Assembly (NCBI GenBank): GCA_000719025.1
Contig: JODP01000011.1
Coordinates: 1-64,000 of the forward strand
Direction: 5' to 3'
DNA: 64,000 bases
Source of the DNA: Kineosporia aurantiaca JCM 3230
GTDB lineage: Bacteria > Actinomycetota > Actinomycetes > Actinomycetales > Kineosporiaceae
Part shown: positions 24,895 to 33,477 of the stretch, in pieces
Numbering within the stretch: position 1 is the first letter of the stretch
Layout: every line of letters begins with the position of its first letter
Notes under the pieces: generated by a model
Database searches by the model: none
What the model was told of the DNA's origin: nothing
What the model saw: the letters and a program-made list of their open reading frames with translations, nothing else
Position numbers and translations under genes: made by a program

Positions 24895-26984
24895 GACACT
24901 CCTTCGGCGACCAGCCCGGCGATCAGGTCCAGCAGCAGGCTCTGGTGGAACTCGCCCTTGTCGATGTGCCCCCGGGCGCCGGCCGCCCGGCCCCGCTCGC
25001 GGTCGGCCGGCGAGGCCTTGGTGGTGACCAGAACGCAGGGCATGCGCCGCAGTTCGGGCCGGGCCCGGGTCTGCTCGATGAAGGCGAAGCCGTCCATGCC
25101 CGGCATCTCCACGTCGACCACGGCGACCGCGTAGGGCTTGCGGGTGGCCATCGCCAGGCCCTCCTCGGCCGAGCCGGCCTCCTCGACCCGGTACCCGGCG
25201 GCCTGCAGGATGCTGCGCTCCAGCATCCGGGTGGTCAGCGAGTCGTCGACGATCAGGATCGTCGTCTGCTCGGGATGGCTCACCGGAAGGGGCGACGGCG
25301 GGGGGAGCACCGGCACCGCAGTGGGGACGCCGGTGGCCAGGGCGAGGGGGACGCGGCGCGAGGTCGCCGCGGCCGCCAGCTCCACCGGGTCCAGCACCGG
25401 CCGCGGGCGGCCGTCGATGTCGATCCAGATGCCGCACAGCAGAGGCGGGACCGGCGCCAGCGCGGGCAGCGCCCGCACCGCGATCTCGGCCGTGCCGACC
25501 AGCCGGGAGACGCCGATCGCAACCGCGCCGTTCCGGCCGTCGAGCACCAGCACGGTCCGCCCCTTCTTCTCGGCGGCGGCCGGGTCCTCGGGCCGGCCGA
25601 GCACGTCGGCCAGCGGCACGTAGGGGATGCGCCGGCCCTGGTGCCAGAGCGCGAGGGCCCCGGAGAAGTCCTCCGCCCCCACCCGCCGGGCCTGCCGCAC
25701 CTGGGCCAAAGGCAGCGCGATCAGGGCCCCCGCGTCGTCCGGCTCATCCTCCAGACGCGCTCCGGCCCGCACCAGCACCACCTCCTGGGCCGTCATCGAG
25801 GCCGGCGTGACCAGGTCGATCGTGGTTCCCTGACCGGGGGTGGTGGACATCTCCAGCCGCCCCCCGATCCGCTGCACCGCGTCCTGCACCACGTCCAGGC
25901 CGATCCCGTGCCCGGAGATCTCGCTGACCGTGCTGGCCGTGCTGATCCCGCTCCCGAGAAGCAGACTCAGCGTCCGGGTGTCGTCGATGCTCTCGTCCGG
26001 GGCCCGCCCGGCCTGCACCAGCTTGCGCCGGACCGCGGCCAGGTCCACCCCGCGCCCGTCGTCCGTGCAGCGGAACCGGACCCCCACCGCGCCGTGCGTG
26101 ACCTCCACGCGGACCTGACCGACCACGTCCTTACCCGCGATCCGGCGCTGTTCCGGGGTTTCCACGCCGTGCGCCACCGCGTTGCGCACAATCTGCCGCA
26201 GGGCGGTGTGCGCCCCCGCGAGAATGGTCGCGTCCAGGGCGATCTGGGCGCCCAGGACTTCCAGCCGGGCCTGCTTGCCCTGCGCCGCGGTGACATCCCG
26301 CACGCCGCGCTCCAGGTCTGGCACGATGCTCTCGACCGGGATCAGCCGCAGCCGCTCGGCCGTGGTGTAGACCTCGCGCAGTTCCCGGTCCACCCGTTCC
26401 GCGCTGTTCTCCAGCATCCGGGCCAGCGTGCCGAGTTCCTCGATCTGCTCCTCGGTGAGCCGCCCGGCGTCGTCCAGGGCGGCCCGCAACCGCCGCGCCC
26501 GGCGGGCGCCCTCGCGGACCGAACCGAGCTGGGACCGGGTCTGGCTCACCCCGTTGATCAGGCTGTCGATCTCCTGCAGCGAGGCCCGGGCGGTCTGCGC
26601 GGTGCTGACCACCTCCTCGGCCCGGCTGGCCTCGACCGGGGTCTCCGCGCGGGGCGCCGGGATCACCGGGGCGGCCGGGGCGTCCTCCACCAGCTCGTCG
26701 CTGAGCTGGTCGGTCAGTGCCTGCATCCGGGCCAGATCGACCGCCGGGACCGGCCCGGCGGCGTTCCGGAACGGTCCCAGCAGCTCTTCCAGTTCGTGCA
26801 CCCGGTCGGCCATCCCGGTCCAGCCGACCACCCGCGCCGCCCCCTTCAGGGTGTGCGCGTGGCGCAGCGCGGTCCCGGCCGGCCCGGCCGCCGGGCCGCC
26901 CCGGGCCAGCTCGGACAGCGCGGCGCTGAGTTCGTCGACCAGTTCCCGGGCCTCGATCCGGAAGTACTGGAGCAGATCGGTCAC
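24891..26984 (-). CDS. cheA: CheA-type histidine kinase with C-terminal receiver
   Basis: The 697-residue protein has an N-terminal Hpt domain (AHTLKGAA, phospho-His44), then a kinase core with N-box RNAVAHGVE, DDGRGVDL and GHGIGLDV, a CheW-like regulatory domain (~400-530), and a C-terminal receiver (~573-690) with LIVDDS and phospho-Asp in VVDVEMPG. A separate P2 domain is not evident. The CheA-REC fusion is typical of alternative-function chemosensory systems such as WspE and FrzE, rather than of classic flagellar CheA. The GTG start at 26984 follows GGAGAAG and overlaps the mcp stop as GTGA. Confidence 0.93.
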   Translation of the reverse strand: MTDLLQYFRIEARELVDELSAALSELARGGPAAGPAGTALRHAHTLKGAARVVGWTGMADRVHELEELLGPFRNAAGPVPAVDLARMQALTDQLSDELVEDAPAAPVIPAPRAETPVEASRAEEVVSTAQTARASLQEIDSLINGVSQTRSQLGSVREGARRARRLRAALDDAGRLTEEQIEELGTLARMLENSAERVDRELREVYTTAERLRLIPVESIVPDLERGVRDVTAAQGKQARLEVLGAQIALDATILAGAHTALRQIVRNAVAHGVETPEQRRIAGKDVVGQVRVEVTHGAVGVRFRCTDDGRGVDLAAVRRKLVQAGRAPDESIDDTRTLSLLLGSGISTASTVSEISGHGIGLDVVQDAVQRIGGRLEMSTTPGQGTTIDLVTPASMTAQEVVLVRAGARLEDEPDDAGALIALPLAQVRQARRVGAEDFSGALALWHQGRRIPYVPLADVLGRPEDPAAAEKKGRTVLVLDGRNGAVAIGVSRLVGTAEIAVRALPALAPVPPLLCGIWIDIDGRPRPVLDPVELAAAATSRRVPLALATGVPTAVPVLPPPSPLPVSHPEQTTILIVDDSLTTRMLERSILQAAGYRVEEAGSAEEGLAMATRKPYAVAVVDVEMPGMDGFAFIEQTRARPELRRMPCVLVTTKASPADRERGRAAGARGHIDKGEFHQSLLLDLIAGLVAEGVS

Positions 26985-28480
26985 TTCTTCTCCAGCAACT
27001 GGGCGACCGGCGCGGTGAGCGCCTCCTGCGCCTCGATCAGCCCGCGCAGCCGGCCGGACAGCTCGGCCAGCTGGGACGCGGTGGCCAGGGTCTGGGTCGA
27101 CCCGGCCTCGCTGTCCTTGGTGGTCTGGGTGACGTTGGCGACCGCAAAGTTCACCTGCTCCACCGCGGTGGTCTGCTGCTTGGTGGACAGCTCGATCTCC
27201 CGGGCCGCCTCGGTGGTGGTCTGCACCAGCTCGACGATCTGGTCGAACTGTGCGGCCACGCTGTCGAACTGGGCGCTCCCGGCGTCCACCGACTTCTTCC
27301 CGATCTCGGTGGCCAGCACGGTGGTGTGCACCGCCCCGCGGACCTGCTCGATCAGCGCCCGGATCTCCTTGGTCGACTCGGCGACCCGGTCGGCCAGCTT
27401 GCGGATCTCGTCGGCCACCACCCCGAACCGGCGCCCGGACTCACCCGCCCCGGCCGCCTCGATGGTCGAGTTGATCGCCAGGATGTTGGTCTGCTCGGCC
27501 AGTTCCGAGACGATCCCCAGCACCGCCCCGATCTGCTGGGACTTCTCGCCGAGCTCGAGCATGTGCCCGACCACCACGTCGACCTGGTTGCTGATCTCGT
27601 CCATCGAGCGCTGCGCGGTGGTCAGGGTCTCCCGTCCGGTGTCGCCGGCCGCCGCGGTCTGCTCGGCGATGTCGGCCACCCGCTGCGCGCTCTCGGTGAT
27701 CTGCCGGGAGGTGGCCAGCAGTTCGTTGATCGTGGTGGAGATCTCGCTCATCGCGGTGGCCTGTTCCATCGACCCGACCGCCTGCTGGTTGGCGGTGGAC
27801 TGGAGCTCGGCCGAGGAGGCCTGGACCTCGCCCACGGCCCGCCCGATCCGCTGCCGCAGCCGCCGGGTGATGACGACCCCGATCAGCGCGGTGGCCAGGA
27901 CCGAGCCACCGATCGCGGCGATGACGAAGATCACGTCTCGTTGCTCGGCGGCGTCGGCGCTGCGCTTGCCGTCCTGGGCGAGTTGTTTCTCGTAGGCGAA
28001 GAAGTCGGTCAGAGCAGTGGTCAGGGCCAGCCGGGGCTTGGTCATCGTGAGGAACTGCGCCGCGGTCAGCTTGGCGCTGGCGGTCTGCCGATAGCTGATC
28101 AGCTCCTCCTGGGCCTGGCTGGCCTCCTGCTCGGCGCTGCGGATGGTGTCCAGCAACTGCCGTCCGCGGGTGGTGTACACCTTTGCCGAGGCGGACTCGA
28201 TCAGCGCCTCGAACTTCTGCCGGGCCTGAACGGCCGAGGTGTGGAACTCCTCCTTACCGGTCAGCAGATAGGCGCGGACCTCGGAGGACCGCTCGGCGCG
28301 GGCCGCGAGCAGTTGCTGCGCGGTCAGTTCCAGCTGGTTGTCCACGGTGATCACCCGGTCCTTGGCCCGCACCACCTCGCCCAGGCCGAGCAGCGCGACC
28401 GCGCCGCCGAGCACGTTGAGCAGCAGCACCGCCGCGAAGCCGACGGCCAGGGTCCGGCCGAACGTCCAGCTCTTCCTCAT
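26981..28480 (-). CDS. Methyl-accepting chemotaxis protein
   Basis: The 499-residue protein has a short cytoplasmic N-terminus, TM1 (~10-32), a helical extracytoplasmic region of about 150 residues of the four-helix-bundle type, TM2 (~184-205), then a long coiled-coil signalling domain. The hairpin tip is recognisable (ELAEQTNILAINSTIEAAGA, then GESGRRFGVVADEIR). In place of the usual NAAIEAA the tip has NSTIEAA. A canonical HAMP domain is not obvious after TM2. It is the only receptor in the operon and so the probable input. The ATG overlaps the cheW stop (ATGA) and follows GGGGAG. Confidence 0.9.
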   Translation of the reverse strand: MRKSWTFGRTLAVGFAAVLLLNVLGGAVALLGLGEVVRAKDRVITVDNQLELTAQQLLAARAERSSEVRAYLLTGKEEFHTSAVQARQKFEALIESASAKVYTTRGRQLLDTIRSAEQEASQAQEELISYRQTASAKLTAAQFLTMTKPRLALTTALTDFFAYEKQLAQDGKRSADAAEQRDVIFVIAAIGGSVLATALIGVVITRRLRQRIGRAVGEVQASSAELQSTANQQAVGSMEQATAMSEISTTINELLATSRQITESAQRVADIAEQTAAAGDTGRETLTTAQRSMDEISNQVDVVVGHMLELGEKSQQIGAVLGIVSELAEQTNILAINSTIEAAGAGESGRRFGVVADEIRKLADRVAESTKEIRALIEQVRGAVHTTVLATEIGKKSVDAGSAQFDSVAAQFDQIVELVQTTTEAAREIELSTKQQTTAVEQVNFAVANVTQTTKDSEAGSTQTLATASQLAELSGRLRGLIEAQEALTAPVAQLLEKK

Positions 28481-28950
28481 GCCCTGCTCCCCGCTCCGGA
28501 ACCGGCGCAGCGCCGGCGAATGGTCTCGACCAGACCGGGCAGCGAAAGCATCCGCCCGGCCAGGTGTGCGCTCTCCACCCGACGGAAGCCGAGGAAGTGC
28601 TCGAAGGTGATCGCCACACCCGGCTCGGCGGCCGGGACCACCAGCCAGCGCGGGCTCTGCGCGGTCAGCCCGAGCAGCCGGCCCAGGTCCCAGGCGGCCG
28701 CCACCGAACCCCGATCGGTGAAGATCCCGATCATCGCCGGATCCCGGCTCGGCACCGCGGTGACCGCCGGCCGGGCGGCCATCCCGGCCACCTCGCCCAG
28801 CCCGATCGCCAGCTCGTCCGCCCCGGCCCGGATCAGTAGCACGTCCTCCCGGTCGGTCAGCACCTGCCCGGGTCGCTCGGCGAACGCGGCGTCGAACTCG
28901 GCCCGCATCTCCTCGGCGCGGCCCGAGATCTCCTGGGGCATCATGGTCAT
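28477..28950 (-). CDS. cheW: CheW-type coupling protein (second of two)
   Basis: The 157-residue protein has an N-terminal helix, then a CheW-like fold (LLIRAGADELAIGL, IGIFTDRG, WDLGRLLGL, GFRRVESAHL). CheW links receptor tips to CheA. It is more divergent than the copy at 30371-30847, and the usual VINLRG strand is replaced by MIGIFTDRG. Wsp-type systems carry two unlike CheW proteins, as here. The ATG lies 6 nt after GGGGAGG and overlaps the cheR stop as ATGA. Confidence 0.8.
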   Translation of the reverse strand: MTMMPQEISGRAEEMRAEFDAAFAERPGQVLTDREDVLLIRAGADELAIGLGEVAGMAARPAVTAVPSRDPAMIGIFTDRGSVAAAWDLGRLLGLTAQSPRWLVVPAAEPGVAITFEHFLGFRRVESAHLAGRMLSLPGLVETIRRRCAGSGAGSRA

Positions 28951-30374
28951 GACCGGCCTCCCCGCGACATCGTGCGGCAGACCGAGAGCAATGCCTCCCG
29001 GTTGAAGCCGCCGCCGAAAAGCAGCACCCGGCGTTCGGTCTCGGTCAACAGCAGGCCGGTGGCGCGCTCGTAGGCGCGCTCCGCCCCGACCCCGTCACCG
29101 GTGTGCCGGCTGAGCCGGCCGAGATGCAGGTGGGCGATGCCGAACCCGGGATCCGCCTGGGCCGCGGCCCGCCAGTGCAGCAGCGCGCCGCGCTCGTCGG
29201 CGTTGGACTCCCGGCAGGTGGCGAGCACGGCGTGGGCGTCCGCGGCGACCTGGCCTCCCCGGCCGAGCAGCCGTTGGGCATCCCGGGTGGCCCCGGCCAG
29301 ATCACCGGCGTGGGCCAGGAGCACCGCGCGGGTCAGCGCCACCTCGGTGTCCCAGGGGGAGTGGACCGGGGTCGCGGGCGCCTCGATCCGCTCGATCACC
29401 CCGAGCGCGGCCCCGAACCGCTCGGCCCGGACGAGATCCAGCACCTCTTCGAAGGATTCGCGGTCGGCTCCGGAAGGACCCCGTCGACCGGCGGCCGCGA
29501 CCGGCCGGGCCGGGGAATCGCTCAGCCGGTAGTAGAACGTGCCGTCGGTCTCGCACAGCTCGAACTCATCGGACAGCCCGCGCAAGGTCTCGGCCGAGCC
29601 GAGGAAGAGATAGCCGCCGGGCATCAGGGCGGCCGCGAACCGCCGCACCACCTCGGCCATCACCGTCGGGGCGAAGTACATCAGCACGTTGCGGCAGAAG
29701 ATCGCGTCGAAACCGGGTCGCCAGAAGGTCGGATCGGGCATCGCCAGGTTGCGCCGCCGGAAGTCGACCGCGTCGCGCAACTGCGGGTTCACCACGAAGT
29801 GGTCGCCGTCCTGGGCCAGCCAGCGGCGCTGCACGGCCGGCGGCACCACCCGCATCGACCAGGACGTGTAGCGCCCGGCCCGGGCCTTGGCCAGCGCCCC
29901 CGGGTTCACGTCGATCGCGGTGATCCGCGCGCTCGGGTGCCCGGCCTCGGCCAGGGTGATCGCCAGCGAGTAGGCCTCCTCGCCACTGGCGCACCCGGCA
30001 CTGAGCACCCGGGGGCCGAGTGGCCCGCCGTCGGCTCCGGACCGGGGGCGGTCGGGCCGGGCCAGCCGCTCGGGCAGGACGGTCCGGGTGAGCACCTGGA
30101 AGTGCTCGGGCTGGCGCAGGAAGTAGGTCTCGCCGATGGTCAGCGCGGAGGCCAGGGCGGCCAGCTCCTCGTCGGTGACCAGGACGTCCAGGTAGTGGCC
30201 GACGTCGCCGGTGCCGTTGGCCAGGAGCCGCTGCTGCAGCACCTGGGTCAGCCGGGGCCGGTCGGCGGGGCCGAAGGTCAGGCCCAGCCGGTGCTCGACC
30301 AGCGCGGCGAAGCCGTCGGTCTGGTCCGTCTGATCGGCCCGTTCGGTCCGGCCGGTCGATGATCCGGTGGTCAG
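28947..30374 (-). CDS. cheR: CheR receptor methyltransferase with C-terminal TPR region; probable CTG start
   Basis: CheR transfers methyl groups from S-adenosylmethionine to receptor glutamates. From CTG at 30374 the protein has 475 residues: the N-terminal helical domain (FAALVEHRLGLTF), the methyltransferase core (SAGCASGEEAYSLA, FDAIFCRNVLMYF, GGYLFLGSAE), then TPR-like helices (~330-440), as in WspC. No ATG, GTG or TTG lies in frame before GTG 30242, and starting there would remove 44 residues including the conserved N-terminal helices. CTG 30374 overlaps the cheW stop as CTGA, matching every other junction of this operon, and lies 7 nt after a perfect GGAGGTGA. The gene is sure; the CTG start is inference. 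Confidence 0.85.
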   Translation of the reverse strand: MTTGSSTGRTERADQTDQTDGFAALVEHRLGLTFGPADRPRLTQVLQQRLLANGTGDVGHYLDVLVTDEELAALASALTIGETYFLRQPEHFQVLTRTVLPERLARPDRPRSGADGGPLGPRVLSAGCASGEEAYSLAITLAEAGHPSARITAIDVNPGALAKARAGRYTSWSMRVVPPAVQRRWLAQDGDHFVVNPQLRDAVDFRRRNLAMPDPTFWRPGFDAIFCRNVLMYFAPTVMAEVVRRFAAALMPGGYLFLGSAETLRGLSDEFELCETDGTFYYRLSDSPARPVAAAGRRGPSGADRESFEEVLDLVRAERFGAALGVIERIEAPATPVHSPWDTEVALTRAVLLAHAGDLAGATRDAQRLLGRGGQVAADAHAVLATCRESNADERGALLHWRAAAQADPGFGIAHLHLGRLSRHTGDGVGAERAYERATGLLLTETERRVLLFGGGFNREALLSVCRTMSRGGRS

Positions 30375-30847
30375 GATGACGTCACCTCCGCCAGCCGGTC
30401 CCAGACGTCGTCCGGCACCAGGTGCGAGGCCTGCAGGGCGAGCAGCAGCTCCTGGTCCCGGGCGGCGATCGCGGCGAACAACTGCGGGCCGTCCCCGCCC
30501 AGCAGCGGCGGCAGCGCCTCGAGGTCCTCCTCGGACAGGGTGCGGATGCCGGCCACGCTCTCCACGGCCAGCGCCACGGTCCGCTCACCGGAGGCAGCCA
30601 GGGTGATCCAGCGGCTCGCGGTCACCGGGGCCCCGCCGGTCAGCGTGCCGGAGTCGAGGACGGGCACGGCCGCTCCCCGCACCCGCGCCACTCCGAGCAC
30701 GAAGCCGGGCATTCCGGGAACCGCGGAGACTGCCAGAGGACGCATCGTCTCCCGTACCGCGGTCAGCGGGACCGCGAAAGTTTTCCCCCCGGTTCCGCAC
30801 ACCAGCAAGGAAACGCCGGATCCGTCGTGGCCAGCCCCCGTCTTCAC
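30371..30847 (-). CDS. cheW: CheW-type coupling protein, first gene of the operon
   Basis: The 158-residue protein has a canonical CheW fold: LLVCGTGGKTFAVPL, AVRETMRP, VPGMPGFVLGVARVRG, VPVLDSG and ALAVESVAGI, followed by a helical tail of about 40 residues. It couples a receptor to CheA. The start is taken as GTG at 30847; the ribosome site is weak, so a slightly later start is possible. The stop codon is shared with the proposed CTG start of cheR. The operon promoter must lie in or upstream of the 36 bp separating this gene from the monooxygenase gene on the same strand, so read-through from that gene is possible. Confidence 0.88.
   Translation of the reverse strand: MKTGAGHDGSGVSLLVCGTGGKTFAVPLTAVRETMRPLAVSAVPGMPGFVLGVARVRGAAVPVLDSGTLTGGAPVTASRWITLAASGERTVALAVESVAGIRTLSEEDLEALPPLLGGDGPQLFAAIAARDQELLLALQASHLVPDDVWDRLAEVTSS
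30382..30389 (-). promoter_or_regulatory. Strong Shine-Dalgarno for cheR inside the end of cheW
   Basis: Read on the minus strand this is GGAGGTGA, a full match to the 16S tail, 7 nt before CTG at 30374. No ATG, GTG or TTG lies at a usable distance, so this site decides the start of cheR. Confidence 0.75.
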
Positions 30848-30883
30848 CCGCTCTGTCTCGGCGGTCGCCCGGCCGCCCTTGAA

Positions 30884-32341
30884 TCAGCGGGTGAAGTCCA
30901 GTCCTTTGCCGTCCACCGGCCCGAACCGCATGCGCAGCGCATCGAGCCAGTAGGACGAGGCCAGCCGCCACGGCCAGCGCCTGCCCTGGCTGGGGATCCG
31001 GCCGGCCGCCCGGGTCAGATAGCCGGACGTCAGGGTCAGTAAGGGCGTCCGATCAGGGGACGCCGGAAAGGTCGCCACCGCGACCCGGTAGCCGTGCCGG
31101 TGCAGGTGCCGCAACACCCGCACCACGAAGCGGGCGGACATCTCCGTCTTCAACGTCCAGGAAGCATTGTCGTACCCCACGGTGACCGACAGATTGGGGA
31201 CGCCGGCCAGCAGCGTCCCTTTGTACATCACCGCGGTGCCCGGATCGACGGGTTCCCCGTCGAGATCCAGGCGGACACCCCCGAGCAAGCGGATCCGTAG
31301 CCCGGTGGCCGCCACCACCAGATCCGCCGCCAGCTCGCGTCCGTCCTTCAGCCGGATACCCCGCTCGGTGAACGTCGCGATCTCCCCGGTCACCACCTCC
31401 ACGTCACCGGCCGAGAGCGCGGTGAACAGATCACCGTCCGGCACCACGCAGAGCCGCTGATCCCAGGGCCGATAGCGGGGCGTGAAGTTCTCCATGGGGT
31501 AACCCGGTGGCAGCAGACCCCGCAGCCGACCGATCAGCCAGCTCGCGCTCCGACCGGGGGCGAGGCGGCAGAGGTGCCAGAAGGCGCTCGTCACCGTCAC
31601 CGAGCGAATCCGCTCGGCCCGAGACGCAAGCTTGGGCGATAGGCGGGCCAGCGCCGGGAAGCTGAACTGTTTGCGCTGGGGTAGGGAGATGACGTAGCTG
31701 GGGGAGCGCTGCAGCATCACTGCGCTTCGCGAGGCCGCCGCGATGGCCGGAAGGATCGATACGGCCGTGGCTCCGCTGCCGATCACCACCACGTCCTTAC
31801 CGGCCCAGGCGGTTTCCGGCGACCAGAGCTGCGGGTGCACCAGTTCCCCGGTGAAATGCTCCACCCCAGGAAACGACGGTAGGTAGGGATCGGCGTAGTC
31901 GTAGTAACCGGTACTCAGGTGCAGGAAACTGCAGCTGACCGCCTGCTCGCCACCAGCGTCCTCAAAAGACACCAGCCACCGCGCCTGCGAACTGGACCAT
32001 GACGCCGAGACCACCCGGCTCCCGTACCGGATTTTCGGTGTTACCCCGTACTCTTCGGCGGTCTCCCGCAGGTAGCGCAGGATCGACTCGCCGTTGGCGA
32101 TCGCCTCTGGGGTAGGCCAGGGACGGAAGGAGTAGCCCAGGGTGAACATGTCGGAGTCGGAGCGGATACCGGGGTAGCGGAAGAGATCCCAGGTGCCGCC
32201 GCTGACCGGACGCGACTCCAGAACGGCGTAGCTGAGGCCGGGCAGGTCGCGCTCGAGATGGCAGGCGGTGCCGATCCCGGCCAGCCCGGCGCCGACGATC
32301 AGGACGTCGAGATGCTCCGTCACGGATTCATCATCACCCAT
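30884..32341 (-). CDS. Flavin-containing (Baeyer-Villiger-type) monooxygenase
   Basis: The 485-residue protein has an N-terminal FAD fold (VLIVGAGLAGIGTACHL), the NADPH fold (VVVIGSGATAVSI), and between them FTGELVHPQLW, which fits the FxGxxxHxxxW part of the Baeyer-Villiger fingerprint (Ser follows in place of Pro/Asp). Such enzymes use NADPH and O2 to oxygenate ketones or soft heteroatoms; the substrate cannot be told. The ATG at 32341 follows AAAGG; GTG at 32344 and GTG at 32323 are alternatives. It is divergent from the sulfotransferase gene. A role tied to the che genes is not evident. Confidence 0.82.
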   Translation of the reverse strand: MGDDESVTEHLDVLIVGAGLAGIGTACHLERDLPGLSYAVLESRPVSGGTWDLFRYPGIRSDSDMFTLGYSFRPWPTPEAIANGESILRYLRETAEEYGVTPKIRYGSRVVSASWSSSQARWLVSFEDAGGEQAVSCSFLHLSTGYYDYADPYLPSFPGVEHFTGELVHPQLWSPETAWAGKDVVVIGSGATAVSILPAIAAASRSAVMLQRSPSYVISLPQRKQFSFPALARLSPKLASRAERIRSVTVTSAFWHLCRLAPGRSASWLIGRLRGLLPPGYPMENFTPRYRPWDQRLCVVPDGDLFTALSAGDVEVVTGEIATFTERGIRLKDGRELAADLVVAATGLRIRLLGGVRLDLDGEPVDPGTAVMYKGTLLAGVPNLSVTVGYDNASWTLKTEMSARFVVRVLRHLHRHGYRVAVATFPASPDRTPLLTLTSGYLTRAAGRIPSQGRRWPWRLASSYWLDALRMRFGPVDGKGLDFTR

Positions 32342-32480
32342 CACCCGCCTTTACCTCGGCGTAACCGGCGACCCCGGAATCCGGCATTCGTTCAGCGCCT
32401 GTTCAAAATGTGTACCAACTCTGTCTCGACACAGGCCGCGCATGTACAACGCACAGAGAAACTGCGTAACCTCTCCCCAC

Positions 32481-33362
32481 GTGGCAGTGAGACGTAAGGC
32501 GGTAGCAGCGGTCAATCGGGAACTCGAACAGCGCTTCGGGTTCCGCGTGGTGCGGATCAAGGACGAGGAAGAAGTCCCGCCGGTCGAGGTTCCCGAGGAA
32601 CCCAAGGTGATGATCCCCATCCGCCGGCCCTCCGACCCCCGGGACCGGCTGGTCCAGCGCCCGTGCTTCTTGCTCTCCTCCGTGCGTTCGGGTTCCACGC
32701 TGTCCCGGGTCATCCTGAACAGCCACTCGCAGATCCACTCGCCGCACGAGATGCACTTCCGCCGGACCCAGGTGATCGCCTACACCCAGCCGGTGCAGCA
32801 GGCCCTGGAGCACTTCGACCTGAACGAGCGCGACCTCGAGCACCTGCTCTGGGACCGGATGCTGCACCGGGAACTCACCCTGAGCGGTAAGTCGGTGCTG
32901 GTCGAGAAGACCCCGAGCAACGTCTTCGTGGCCGACCGGCTGGCGGTCGCCTGGCCCAAGGCGAAGTTCATCTACCTGATCCGCCACCCCTGGTCGATCG
33001 CCCAGTCCTGGCACGAGGGCGACCCGGAGAACCGGCCGATCGGCCGGGCCGTGCGGCACACCCTGAACTACATGGAGTACCTGGAGAAGGCCCGGAACAA
33101 GCGGGCCGGGCTGACCATCCGGTACGAGGACCTGACCGGCGAGCCGGTCAAGCAGACCCAGCTGATCTGCGAGTTCCTCGGCCTGGAGTGGGAGCCGGGG
33201 ATGCTGGAGTACGGCAAGAAGGACCACGGTGACTTCAAGAAGGGCATCGGGGACTGGAAGGACAAGATCAAGACCGGCACCATCCAGCCCGGCCGCCCGC
33301 TGCCGGACATCGCCGACGTTCCGGTCGAGTTGCGCCCGATGGTCGAGCGCTGGGGCTACTGA
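32481..33362 (+). CDS. Sulfotransferase-family protein
   Basis: The 293-residue protein has a PAPS 5'-phosphosulfate loop, PCFLLSSVRSGSTLSRVIL (~residues 57-75), and the 3'-phosphate segment FIYLIRHPWSIAQSW (~150-165) with Arg and Ser in place. It would transfer sulfate from PAPS to a hydroxyl or amine; it resembles the sulfotransferase domains near natural-product and glycolipid genes. The frame opens much earlier (32268), but that part overlaps the monooxygenase start and looks non-coding. I chose GTG at 32481, where the charged N-terminus begins. There is no Shine-Dalgarno; TAACCT 9 nt upstream suits a leaderless transcript. Confidence 0.8.
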   Translation: MAVRRKAVAAVNRELEQRFGFRVVRIKDEEEVPPVEVPEEPKVMIPIRRPSDPRDRLVQRPCFLLSSVRSGSTLSRVILNSHSQIHSPHEMHFRRTQVIAYTQPVQQALEHFDLNERDLEHLLWDRMLHRELTLSGKSVLVEKTPSNVFVADRLAVAWPKAKFIYLIRHPWSIAQSWHEGDPENRPIGRAVRHTLNYMEYLEKARNKRAGLTIRYEDLTGEPVKQTQLICEFLGLEWEPGMLEYGKKDHGDFKKGIGDWKDKIKTGTIQPGRPLPDIADVPVELRPMVERWGY

Positions 33363-33477
33363 AGCCGCCCGCAGTTTTGGCTGGCTGAAACCAGGTAACA
33401 AGAGCCAACTTCTGACACTCTGCTCAGTGTGATGCGCACCGCATCGCACTGAGCATTCAGATTTTGGGGGCCGTTCG

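Noticed and set aside
24895..25437. N-terminal extension of cheB into cheA
   Set aside because: It overlaps cheA completely and is Arg/Gly nonsense; GTG 24894 has AAGGAG and the operon's usual 4-bp overlap.
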